NCBI RefSeq assembly: GCF_000741715.1
Contig: NZ_JGZN01000004.1
Span: forward strand, 104,358-168,357
DNA from: Bifidobacterium saguini DSM 23967
GTDB lineage: Bacteria > Actinomycetota > Actinomycetes > Actinomycetales > Bifidobacteriaceae
DNA length: 64,000 nt
Direction: 5' to 3'
The notes below the pieces were generated by a model, which was not told the DNA's origin, ran no database searches, and worked only from the letters and a program-made list of their open reading frames with translations. A program made the translations under genes and the position numbers. Position 1 is the first letter of the stretch. Every line of letters starts with the position of its first letter. Of the stretch, positions 46,480 through 56,573 are shown piece after piece.

Positions 46480-47763
46480 TTATCGGCGCAATATCCGATG
46501 AGCACTGGCACGCAATATCCTACGTCTAGTGCTGCCCTCTGGAAGGCAACGGTCAACTACGCGGCGCAACAATGAACCGCTCTTTAACAGCCTTTGTTGT
46601 TCTGTAATTTGTTGTTGACGCTGCAGCTCTTCCTGCTGACGCTGTCCACGATCAATCAATTCCTGCCGTAACAAGCGGTAATCATCGATGCGTTGCTGAA
46701 TCAGCGGGTCCGATACCTCATGTAAATCCAATGCATCAAATAGCATCGTCCACCGAGTATATGGATCGTCATCTGAGGGAATCGCCTCGTGCTCGACGAA
46801 CCAACGCGCCCGGGCTGTAAGCGGGTCCAATAACATATAGGCCGCATTTTCGTCTCCCCACTCATGACGTAGAGAGCGCATGCCTGCAATCTGGTCCGTT
46901 TCCGTTAGGCGCATAACCCACTCGCGGCCGACAATACCTAGAACCGTATGTTTATACCACTGTGCGCAACGAGCCATATCATCACTCTCAGCGGCAGCAG
47001 CATATTGCAGCACGGCATTCATGGATGCGCGGATGCCAGTCTGACCACGGTCAAATTTCTGTATAGTTTCGAGTCCAGATCCGGAAACCCCTGCTCCAAA
47101 GTTGTAACGAAGAGCCCGGTATTCCGTGAAGAACATCATCGACTGCGCACGGGAAGCCAGTACGAAAAATTCATAGGAATCCTGCATGCGGCCAAGGGAT
47201 TCACTGGTCATTGCCGCGAATCCTTGGCGAGCAAAATCACCATCAAACATACAATCGATGAGGCTCCACGTGTTACGTACTGCAAAATCTTCAGAAAATA
47301 CCGATTTCAGTACATCGCTAGAATGCATGTCTTCAGTAGTGAGATTGAATACCCGTTCCTCTTGCAATGCGGTGCGTTCATTGGCATCGCCATGGGGAAC
47401 AAGCGAGCGACCAAAACGCAAAATATTAAAATCACGATTGGCCGCTACTACTGAAAGCACCTCACAAGCCGTGTCTTGCATGCGATCATCGCCATCAACG
47501 AATATCACATAACGACCTGTAGTGTGCGCAACACCAGTGCGTCGGGCAAGGTGCGCACCCTCGTTATGCTCTTTCGAGATTAAAGTAAATCGATTATCGC
47601 CCTGAATAGTTGATTCGATAATTGATTTGGTATTATCCGTGCTTGCATCATCAACTACGATGACCTCAAAATCATTGTGCGTTTGGGCCTGCAGACTATG
47701 CAAACAATCTGCAATATATCGCTCAACGTTATATGCGATAACAACAAATGAGATGGTGGGCAT
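46480..47763 (-). CDS. GT2 family glycosyltransferase
   Basis: 427 residues from MPTISFVVIAYNVERYIADC after GGGGAGAAG. GT-A fold with VVDDASTDNTKS near 38 and the DXD motif VDGDDRMQD near 92. The region from 370 to the end is Gln/Arg-rich and probably coiled (RQQEELQRQQQITEQQ), which could tether the enzyme to partners. It lies 9 bp upstream of the RgpF-like gene and is co-transcribed with it and with the exporter genes beyond. Sugar donor not assignable. Confidence 0.88.
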   Translation of the reverse strand: MPTISFVVIAYNVERYIADCLHSLQAQTHNDFEVIVVDDASTDNTKSIIESTIQGDNRFTLISKEHNEGAHLARRTGVAHTTGRYVIFVDGDDRMQDTACEVLSVVAANRDFNILRFGRSLVPHGDANERTALQEERVFNLTTEDMHSSDVLKSVFSEDFAVRNTWSLIDCMFDGDFARQGFAAMTSESLGRMQDSYEFFVLASRAQSMMFFTEYRALRYNFGAGVSGSGLETIQKFDRGQTGIRASMNAVLQYAAAAESDDMARCAQWYKHTVLGIVGREWVMRLTETDQIAGMRSLRHEWGDENAAYMLLDPLTARARWFVEHEAIPSDDDPYTRWTMLFDALDLHEVSDPLIQQRIDDYRLLRQELIDRGQRQQEELQRQQQITEQQRLLKSGSLLRRVVDRCLPEGSTRRRILRASAHRILRR

Positions 47764-47790
47764 ACTTCTCCCCATTCAGAACAAGATAAC

Positions 47791-48693
47791 TCAGTCGTCC
47801 TTCGGCTTGACAATAATCTTGTCGTCCGCCACATCCTTGAGGTGTTTGCCGTAGGGGCTCTTGCCGTATCGTTCGGCGGATTCGAGGAGCTCGTCCTTGC
47901 TGATCCAGCCGTTCTCGTAGGCGATCTCCTCGGCCACTGCAATCGGCAGACCCTGGGCACGCTGCACGGTGCGCACAAACTCGCCGGCCTCGTACAGGGA
48001 ATCCATGGTGCCCGTATCCAGCCAAGCATAGCCGCGGCCCAGCGTACGGACGTTCAATGCGCCCACCTCGAGGTACATCTTGTTGAGGTCGGTGATTTCA
48101 AGCTCGCCGCGGGCTGAGGGCTTGACCTGCTTGGCGAACTCAACCACGCGCTCGTCGTAGAAGTACAAGCCGGTCACTGCGTAGTTCGACTTCGGATGAG
48201 CCGGCTTTTCTTCAATGGAGATAGCCTTCTTATCCGCATCGAACTCGACTACGCCGTAGCGTTCCGGGTCATCGACGTAGTAACCGAACACGGAAGCGCC
48301 TTCGCCGTTCTCTGCCTTGGACTTAGCTTTACGCAGCGTGGCACCCAAACCGTTGCCGTAGAAGATGTTGTCGCCGAGGACGAGGGCGCAGGGTTCGCCG
48401 TCGATGAACTCCTCGCCGAGGATGAACGCCTGGGCCAGGCCGTCCGGGCTGGGTTGCACCTTGTAGCTGAAATGCACGCCATACTGCTCGCCGTTGCCAA
48501 GGAGCTTTTCGAAGTTGGGCAGGTCCTTCGGCGTGGAGATGATCAGGATGTCACGGATACCGGCCATCATCAGCACACTCAGCGGGTAGTAGATCATCGG
48601 CTTGTCATACACCGGCAGCAACTGCTTCGACGTCACCGTCGTAAGCGGGTAAAGTCGAGTGCCCGAACCACCAGCGAGGATAATGCCCTTCAT
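47791..48693 (-). CDS. rmlA: Glucose-1-phosphate thymidylyltransferase
   Basis: First enzyme of dTDP-L-rhamnose synthesis. 300 residues from [20 protein letters not shown], the nucleotidyltransferase signature (GGSGTRL); an earlier ATG six codons upstream lacks a ribosome binding site. Also visible are [17 protein letters not shown] (near 25), GDNIFYG (near 110) and [20 protein letters not shown] (near 162). Standard length. Confidence 0.97.
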   Translation of the reverse strand: MKGIILAGGSGTRLYPLTTVTSKQLLPVYDKPMIYYPLSVLMMAGIRDILIISTPKDLPNFEKLLGNGEQYGVHFSYKVQPSPDGLAQAFILGEEFIDGEPCALVLGDNIFYGNGLGATLRKAKSKAENGEGASVFGYYVDDPERYGVVEFDADKKAISIEEKPAHPKSNYAVTGLYFYDERVVEFAKQVKPSARGELEITDLNKMYLEVGALNVRTLGRGYAWLDTGTMDSLYEAGEFVRTVQRAQGLPIAVAEEIAYENGWISKDELLESAERYGKSPYGKHLKDVADDKIIVKPKDD

Positions 48694-48756
48694 AAGACCT
48701 GCTTTCTCCATATTCGTACAAGCGTATCCAGCTTAGCCAATACCAGCGCAAAACAG

Positions 48757-48786
48757 AAAACCGCACAGAGTATTCTGTGCGGTTTT
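48757..48786. terminator. Terminator between rmlCD and rmlA
   Basis: Perfect 13-bp stem AAAACCGCACAGA (48757-48769) with TCTGTGCGGTTTT (48774-48786), 4-base loop, ending in a T tract in both directions. Confidence 0.9.
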
Positions 48787-48807
48787 CACACGGGATAGCA
48801 GCTAAGG

Positions 48808-50262
48808 TTACTTCTCGAGTTCCTTGGCCACGTATGCCTTGAGGCTATCTTCCCAGTCGGCGGGCGTGTAGCCGGCCTCGCCGATCTTCGACAGATCCAG
48901 GGCGGAATGGGTCGGACGCGGGGACACCGGGTTAGTTGCGTTGGCAAAGTATTCAGCAGTGCTGATCGGCTTGACCTTATCACCGTTACCGTTGGTCAGG
49001 TCGAACACCTCCCTGGCGATATCCGCCCACGACTTCACGGCACCGGAACCGGTCAGGTTGTACGTGCCGTACGGGGCGTGGCTGTCGAGCAGGTGGAAGA
49101 TGGCTTCGGCCATGTCCCTGGTGAACGTGAGGCGGCCGTACTGGTCGTCCACCACCGTCACCTGGTCCAGCTTGTCCTCCGGGTCCGTGACCTTGTTCGA
49201 CAGCATCATCATGGTCTTCACGAAGTTATGCCCCTCGCCGATCACCCAGGAGGACCGCAGGATGTAATGCTCGGGGGCGTTCGCCACGGCGATGTCGCCG
49301 GCGGCCTTCGTCTGGCCGTACACGCCCAACGGGGCGAACGACTCGGTCTCCGTATGCTCCTCCTGCGTGCCGTCGAACACGTAGTCCGAGCTCACGTGCA
49401 CGAGCGTGATGTGATGGTCCTTCGCCACCTTGGCCAGCAGAGCCGGGCCCTGAGCGTTGGCCTTCCACGCGACCGGACGGCCTTCAGGGGTCTCCGCCCT
49501 GTCCACGGCCGTGTAGGCGCCCGCGTTGATGATCGTGCCGTACAGGCTCCAGTCATACTTGTCGTACGCGTTCGGGTCGGAGAAGTCGAACTCGTCGATA
49601 TCCGTATACTCGAACCCCTCCAGGTTGTGGGCTTCCGCGTAGGCGCGGATCGCGTGGCCCAGCTGGCCGTTGCAGCCCGTCACCAGGGTGCGCTTCGGGG
49701 CCATCGGCTTCGCGTCCTTGAGCATCGGGTGATGCAGGTCGGCCTCGCTGCGCTCCGACTCCTCGAGCGGGATCGGCCACTGGATGTCCAGTTCAGGGTC
49801 GGCGAGGTTCACGAACGTATAGGTCTTCTTCTGCTCCAGGCTCCAATGCGCGTTCACCAGATACGTGTACACGGTGCCGTCCTGCAACGCCTGGAAGCTG
49901 TTGCCCACGCCACGCGGCACATAGATCGCCTTCGACGGATCCAGACGCGTCGTAAACACCTGGCCGAAGGATTCACCCGGCCTGAGGTCAACCCACGCGC
50001 CGAAGATCTCACCCGCCGCGATCGAAATGTACTTGTCCCACGGCTCCGCATGGATGCCACGCGTCACGCCCTTGGTCGCGTTGAAGCTGATGTTGTTCTG
50101 TACCGGGCCGAAATCCGGCAAACCCAGCTTCAACATCTTCGCCCGCTGCCAATTCTCCTTGAACCAGCCACGATTATCGCCGTGCACCGGCAGATCAAAC
50201 ACCAGCAAACCCGGGATATTGGTCTCGGTGACCTTCAATTCCTTCTCAAATTCAAACGACAT
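48808..50262 (-). CDS. rmlCD: Bifunctional dTDP-4-dehydrorhamnose 3,5-epimerase / reductase
   Basis: A natural fusion of RmlC and RmlD, 484 residues. The epimerase part (about 1-190) has the cupin pattern GDNRGWFKENWQ and the catalytic RGIHAEPWDKYISIA stretch near 68. The reductase part (about 195-484) begins with the Rossmann motif TLVTGCNGQLGHAI, followed by SSDYVFDG near 320 and the catalytic YxxxK-type YGQTKAAGD near 340. It converts dTDP-4-keto-6-deoxyglucose to dTDP-L-rhamnose using NADPH. Starts MSFEFEKELK after GAAAGAGGA. Confidence 0.95.
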   Translation of the reverse strand: MSFEFEKELKVTETNIPGLLVFDLPVHGDNRGWFKENWQRAKMLKLGLPDFGPVQNNISFNATKGVTRGIHAEPWDKYISIAAGEIFGAWVDLRPGESFGQVFTTRLDPSKAIYVPRGVGNSFQALQDGTVYTYLVNAHWSLEQKKTYTFVNLADPELDIQWPIPLEESERSEADLHHPMLKDAKPMAPKRTLVTGCNGQLGHAIRAYAEAHNLEGFEYTDIDEFDFSDPNAYDKYDWSLYGTIINAGAYTAVDRAETPEGRPVAWKANAQGPALLAKVAKDHHITLVHVSSDYVFDGTQEEHTETESFAPLGVYGQTKAAGDIAVANAPEHYILRSSWVIGEGHNFVKTMMMLSNKVTDPEDKLDQVTVVDDQYGRLTFTRDMAEAIFHLLDSHAPYGTYNLTGSGAVKSWADIAREVFDLTNGNGDKVKPISTAEYFANATNPVSPRPTHSALDLSKIGEAGYTPADWEDSLKAYVAKELEK

Positions 50263-50323
50263 GAATCAATCCTCTTTCCGCACATACCAGCCCTCACCCA
50301 GGAGAGCCACCATCACCATGAGT

Positions 50324-50361
50324 CGAGGGGAGACACCCGGTCAACGGGCCGTCTCCCCTCG
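50324..50361 (-). terminator. Terminator after rmlB
   Basis: CGAGGGGAGAC (50324-50334) with GTCTCCCCTCG (50351-50361) and an inner CCCG/CGGG extension, 8 bp from the rmlB stop codon. Confidence 0.8.
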
Positions 50362-50368
50362 CTTACAC

Positions 50369-51460
<1,092 letters not shown>

Positions 51461-51510
51461 TCACGGAACTACCGCACCATAGAGGGGACGAAGTATCCTA
51501 GACGAAGCAC

Positions 51511-54500
51511 ATGCCAGAGAAAGAAAGTAGCTCATTTATGTCCGAAGACATTAAATTGTTTGTCTCCTGCCACAAGCCTGGTACACACATTCCTGAGAAC
51601 AACCTTTTGGAGCCAATTCAGGTGGGCTCTGCGCTGTCTGCATCCAGAATGCCTAATATGCTGCATGACGATGATGGCGAATCCATCTCTCAAAAGAATC
51701 GTTCCTATTGCGAGCTGACCGGCCAGTATTGGGCTTGGAAAAATACAGACGCTGATTACTACGGCTTCCTGCATTACCGACGCTACTTCAATTTTTCTGA
51801 TACCGAATACCCGATTCACCATGAACCATTTATTTTCGGCGATGTCACTTTCGACCGCAATGATAAAGAGACTCTGCAACGTATTGATTTTGACGAGGAA
51901 ACCATGCGCAGGGTCATCACCGCGCACGATTTCATTGCACCAGAACCAATTGAAGCGATGGAGAAGACAACCGTCTATGAGCAGTACCGCGATTCCTTCG
52001 GACACCATATCGAAGATCTCGATACGGTTATGGATATTATTCGCCTGAAGTATCCCGATATTTGGCCGAGCGCACAGAAATATCTCAACCAAACCAAGGT
52101 TTATGTATGCAATATGTTCGTGATGAAGCGCGAACTGTTCCGCACATACTCTGAATTCCTATTTGATGTGCTAGCAACCCATGAACAGTTGCGAGATATC
52201 TCTCATTACACCCCCGTTGCCCGTCGAGTCTCTGGCTACCTTGGCGAACGTATCTGCGGCATGTATCTCACGTACCTATATGACAAGGGTTACAACGGTA
52301 TCAACCTGCAACGCGTCTACTTCCGTAATACAGATGAGCAACAGCATGCTGCGACGACATCAAATGCTCCGAGGAACGCTGAGAAACTTCAGCTCACACC
52401 AATTGTTCGAGGTCCAGGAAAAATCTATGCTGGACTACAGGCAGAAGGACTGAAACCAAACTGGAAGTTCAAAGTTTCCTCCATTTCTTCAGACGGCAAA
52501 CCCCTGCCTGCGAAGATTGTGCCAACTGGCACAAAGCCAGTATTGGTTCTTCCGATTGTGGCGCACGATCAAACCACCTCCGTTCAGGCAACGGATGATG
52601 CACATAACAATCACGTCTTTGCCGACATCACTATCAATCGCCGCATGGCACAGCTGCAGTCCGTCGCCAACCGATTCTTGCATAATGATGCAGGATCCAT
52701 CCGCAACTGCGATAAACAACTGCTCGAAAGCGATGCCCGCGTATCTGCAGATGCGTTGATTAATAATCTCGACGGTACAGAGATTATCCACGGTCATGTT
52801 TCCATTCCGCTGATGCATGAAGGCAATCCAAATGATTACGTGAATATCATCGCATTGGATGGACTCGGCAACCATCTTTCTACGGAAGATTGGATCTGCA
52901 TGGGCGAAGAGCTCAGCGATGACGCTTCCCTTCCAGGACTTCGTATACGAAAAGTATCCTTCTCTCTGCGAATTCCCCGATCCGACACATTCATTATCTG
53001 GGTTCAGTTCCCGGACAGCGATCATCAAGATGCATTCTTATGTTCTTTACCCGCACAAACACAGGCATTACGCAATCTGTGGGCACGGCAAACAGAACCT
53101 GCCTGTGCAGCTGGTGATTACGACAAATGGTTCAGGTCTCGCCAACGCGCAACTGTTGGAGAGCTGATGGCACAACGACATGCACGGTTTACCATCAAAC
53201 CGAAATACTCCATCATCGTCCCGCTGTACAAAACCCCAATCCCATTCCTGCGTGCTATGGCGAATTCCGTCGTTAAGCAGACCTATCCAAATTGGGAGCT
53301 CCTGCTCGTCAACGCATCCCCAGAAGAACAGGAGCTTAGTGAAGTTGTCGATAAGCTATGTGCGCAAGACAAGCGAATTCAGCACATCACATTGCAAAAG
53401 AACCAAGGAATCACGCTGAACACCAATGAGGGCATCAAGCTCGCAACGGGTGACTTCCTGTGCTTCCTGGATCATGACGATGTGTTGGAACCAGATGCAC
53501 TGTTCTGCTATACACGAGCAGTTAACGAGCATCCTGACACGGATATGCTGTATTGCGATGAAGACAAGCTTGATAACGGCAAGTATCGCGAGCCATTCTT
53601 CAAGACTGAGTGGAACCCTGATCTGCTGCTTGGCATGAATTATGTATGCCACTTCCTCACCGTACGCAAGTCCATTATGGACACACTGGATCTGCCCGGT
53701 AAGGAGTATGACGGTTCGCAAGATTGGCATATGACGTTCCGCATTGGCGAAAAGGCTCGCTATGTGCACCATGAACCACGCGTTCTATACCATTGGCGCG
53801 TACACAGCCAGTCGACCGCGGCACGTGCTGATCAAAAGGACTACACACTCGACAGCAGCCGTCTTTCCATTGAGACGCATCTGGAACGTTGCGGCATCAA
53901 GGGTGAGGTCGTTGATTCGCCGCTTATGCCACGTCGTTTCAAAGTCAATTATGCCCTCGGGAACCATCCGATGGTATCCATCATCATCCCGAACAAGGAT
54001 GCCGTATCAGTCCTGCACAACTGTCTGTCGTCGATTCGTAAATTGACTACCTACGACAATTACGAAGTCGTTATTGTGGAGAACAACAGCGAGGACCCGT
54101 TCACCTTCAAGTACTACGAGATGGCACAGCAGTTGGACCCGCATGTTCGTGTTGTGACGTTGGAAGGTATGGAATCCTTTAACTTCTCACGCATAATCAA
54201 CTTCGGTGCAAGCCAAGCAAAGGGTGATTACTACCTGATGCTCAACAACGACACAGAAGTTATCACTCCTAATTGGATTGAAGAACTGCTCGGTCCGTGC
54301 ATGCGTGAAGATGTGGGTATCACCGGTGCCAAACTGTTGTTCCCTGATAACACCATTCAGCATGCTGGCATCAGCTTTGGCCCTGACGGCCCGGGACATC
54401 TGTACTACCAGGAACCGCGTAATTACCCAGGCAACTTCGAAGCCACTATGCTTGCGCGTGACCTTGGCGCTGTTACCGGCGCTTGCTTGATGGTCAGTAA

Positions 54501-54819
54501 GGATGCGTTCGATAAAGTCCATGGCATGACTGAAGAGCTCGCCGTGAACTATAACGATGTCGACTTCTGTCTGAAAGTATTGCGCGAGAAGCTGCTCGTT
54601 GTCTTTATTCCGACTGCGGAGCTTCATCACTACGAATCAGTGTCCCGTGGTTCGGATGCTTCCGGGAAGAAAGCCATTCGTTTTGAAAAGGAACGCGGCG
54701 AGTTTATGAGCCGATGGCCAGAAGCATTCACCGTAAAGGCCCCGTTTGAAAATCCGAATATGCAATTCGGAATTTTGTACCAGATTCTAAATCGTAATTA
54801 CAAGCGAGCAAATCAGTGA
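51511..54819 (+). CDS. Three-domain glycosyltransferase (DUF4422 + two GT2 domains)
   Basis: 1102 residues; ATG 51538 (MSEDIKLFVSCHKPG) is an alternative start. Domain 1, about 10-250, is DUF4422 (CELTGQYWAWKN, then YGFLHYRRYF). Residues 260-550 form a beta-rich linker. Domain 2 is GT2 from about 563 (YSIIVPLYKTPIPFLRAMAN, DXD-type LDHDDVLEPDA near 652). Domain 3 is GT2 from about 818 (VSIIIPNKDAVSVLHNCLSS, LNNDTEVITPNW near 910), rhamnosyl-transferase-like. Cytoplasmic. One protein may add several residues of the repeat unit. First gene of a five-gene operon with overlapping stops and starts. Confidence 0.88.
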   Translation: MPEKESSSFMSEDIKLFVSCHKPGTHIPENNLLEPIQVGSALSASRMPNMLHDDDGESISQKNRSYCELTGQYWAWKNTDADYYGFLHYRRYFNFSDTEYPIHHEPFIFGDVTFDRNDKETLQRIDFDEETMRRVITAHDFIAPEPIEAMEKTTVYEQYRDSFGHHIEDLDTVMDIIRLKYPDIWPSAQKYLNQTKVYVCNMFVMKRELFRTYSEFLFDVLATHEQLRDISHYTPVARRVSGYLGERICGMYLTYLYDKGYNGINLQRVYFRNTDEQQHAATTSNAPRNAEKLQLTPIVRGPGKIYAGLQAEGLKPNWKFKVSSISSDGKPLPAKIVPTGTKPVLVLPIVAHDQTTSVQATDDAHNNHVFADITINRRMAQLQSVANRFLHNDAGSIRNCDKQLLESDARVSADALINNLDGTEIIHGHVSIPLMHEGNPNDYVNIIALDGLGNHLSTEDWICMGEELSDDASLPGLRIRKVSFSLRIPRSDTFIIWVQFPDSDHQDAFLCSLPAQTQALRNLWARQTEPACAAGDYDKWFRSRQRATVGELMAQRHARFTIKPKYSIIVPLYKTPIPFLRAMANSVVKQTYPNWELLLVNASPEEQELSEVVDKLCAQDKRIQHITLQKNQGITLNTNEGIKLATGDFLCFLDHDDVLEPDALFCYTRAVNEHPDTDMLYCDEDKLDNGKYREPFFKTEWNPDLLLGMNYVCHFLTVRKSIMDTLDLPGKEYDGSQDWHMTFRIGEKARYVHHEPRVLYHWRVHSQSTAARADQKDYTLDSSRLSIETHLERCGIKGEVVDSPLMPRRFKVNYALGNHPMVSIIIPNKDAVSVLHNCLSSIRKLTTYDNYEVVIVENNSEDPFTFKYYEMAQQLDPHVRVVTLEGMESFNFSRIINFGASQAKGDYYLMLNNDTEVITPNWIEELLGPCMREDVGITGAKLLFPDNTIQHAGISFGPDGPGHLYYQEPRNYPGNFEATMLARDLGAVTGACLMVSKDAFDKVHGMTEELAVNYNDVDFCLKVLREKLLVVFIPTAELHHYESVSRGSDASGKKAIRFEKERGEFMSRWPEAFTVKAPFENPNMQFGILYQILNRNYKRANQ

Positions 54820-56573
54820 CGGCAAAAATAATTAATGGAGCTTTAACACAGCTCAGGAGTTCTCTTACCGCCATCAATATCGCAATCGCAGTAATCGTTG
54901 GTTTTGGATTAGGCACAACATTTTCTGTGGGACGCTCATTTTATGAGTCCCTAGGATTGATGTCTTTCCAAGACGCATGGATCTGGGTTCGCGGCCTTTG
55001 TTATGGATGCGTTATTGCCATAGCCATTTTTGGCATATTGTGTCTTTGGGATTGGTATCAGAACCGAGATACTAATTGCATATCCGGCTCGAAATTCTCT
55101 CAACGAATCATCGCTCTAGCTCCGGGAAGACGAATCCTCGCATTTGGCATCCTCACCTTCATCTTGTGGATACCAGCCTTTCTATCGTTCTATCCCGGCA
55201 ACTATTCAAGCGACGGTCCAATTCAGGTAACATATCTTCTCAACGAAGGAATCGTGGACCTGCACTGGCCAGCGGCTCACACATTGGTCCTTGCTGGATG
55301 CATGCAAATCGGAAATCTTCTATTCGGTTCGTACAACACTGGCGTATCGTTATTCTGCCTTGTGCAAGCATTTGCTCTAGCGTTCGCGATGGCATTCGCC
55401 ACCAGTAAAGCTCTCGATTGGGGAGCTCCTGTATGGATAACGTTGGCAATCAACGGAATTATGGTTCTTAATCCCGTTCTTCAAGCCTATGCGGTGACTA
55501 CTGCCAAAGATTCGCTGTTCGCAGTGTTTTTCATTCTTTCGGTGACACTGTTAATCGATTTCGTTAAGAACCCAGCTCAATTGACAAACATACCTTTCTT
55601 GACGAAATGGACACTCTCTGTGCTGGGCATGTGTCTTATGCGCAAACAAGGCCTGTATGTCGTTATCATCGTGGTCCTTATCGCTTTGCCCTTCATCAAG
55701 CAATGGAGGCAACGATTAGGAGCAGTGATATCTATAGCAATGGTCTTTGCATTGTCAGCAGCATTTTCCGGCATTGTTGCGAACGTTGCGAATACACGTG
55801 CGGATTCCGCACGTGAGACGCTTTCCGTGCCATCTCAACAGATTGTGCGTACTTATATGTACGACTACAACACTTTGACCGATGAACAGATTCAGCAAAT
55901 CGGAACATACTACGACTTAGATGCGCTGGAAGCCGGTCGGACTACCACTAAGCCGTGGGATACCACCCCGATCGGCAAGTTCTATGACACCGACAAGGGA
56001 GCAGGTTATCTGGCTCCTATTTCCGATCCAGCCAAGGCTGCATTATTAGACGATGCGTTCAGTTCCAATCCAACTGGATATGCTGCTATGTATTTTTCAG
56101 TAATGAACGGTCATCTCTCGAACTATGTCAGAGCCTTCCTCTGGGGAGAAATCGGTTACCTATATCCAACAAGCTCGGCCATGAACCGATGGACTGGATT
56201 GTCACCATGGAACGAGTTCAATCGAACTATTGATGCCGGAGGCGCCACCAACCAAGTCTCGGACTATAATCAAACTACTAAATTCCCGACATATCTGGCA
56301 TGGTTGCATGCTGGCACTTGGGATATGTTCCGCGGGCATCCCCTATTGACCATCTGGGTCTCGCCAGCACTGCCATTCCTCGCAATGTTGCTTTCTCTTA
56401 TTCTTCTTATCAAGCGTAAGAAGAATAAGAACTTGATTGTTGCCTGGGCTTTCCCGTTCCTCTATTGGGCAACATTGGCATTAGCACCTGTGATGTGTGT
56501 GAGATATGTGGTGCCTTTGTTCTTTGCGCTGCCATTAATCGTCGTTCTCCCCATATTGAAGGACACGAAGTGA
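54816..56573 (+). CDS. DUF6020-type multi-span membrane protein
   Basis: 585 residues, GTG start overlapping the upstream stop by 4 bp (GTGA). About 12-13 membrane helices. The DUF6020/GT-C-like pattern is visible: IPAFLSFYPGNYSSDGPIQV in the first external loop (near 125-145) and LMRKQGLYVV near 270. An external segment at 335-350 carries RETLSVPSQQIVRTY. The family is predicted to be polyprenol-linked glycosyltransferases or flippase-like proteins; the biochemical role is unproven. More AT-rich than rml genes. Confidence 0.75.
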   Translation: MTAKIINGALTQLRSSLTAINIAIAVIVGFGLGTTFSVGRSFYESLGLMSFQDAWIWVRGLCYGCVIAIAIFGILCLWDWYQNRDTNCISGSKFSQRIIALAPGRRILAFGILTFILWIPAFLSFYPGNYSSDGPIQVTYLLNEGIVDLHWPAAHTLVLAGCMQIGNLLFGSYNTGVSLFCLVQAFALAFAMAFATSKALDWGAPVWITLAINGIMVLNPVLQAYAVTTAKDSLFAVFFILSVTLLIDFVKNPAQLTNIPFLTKWTLSVLGMCLMRKQGLYVVIIVVLIALPFIKQWRQRLGAVISIAMVFALSAAFSGIVANVANTRADSARETLSVPSQQIVRTYMYDYNTLTDEQIQQIGTYYDLDALEAGRTTTKPWDTTPIGKFYDTDKGAGYLAPISDPAKAALLDDAFSSNPTGYAAMYFSVMNGHLSNYVRAFLWGEIGYLYPTSSAMNRWTGLSPWNEFNRTIDAGGATNQVSDYNQTTKFPTYLAWLHAGTWDMFRGHPLLTIWVSPALPFLAMLLSLILLIKRKKNKNLIVAWAFPFLYWATLALAPVMCVRYVVPLFFALPLIVVLPILKDTK

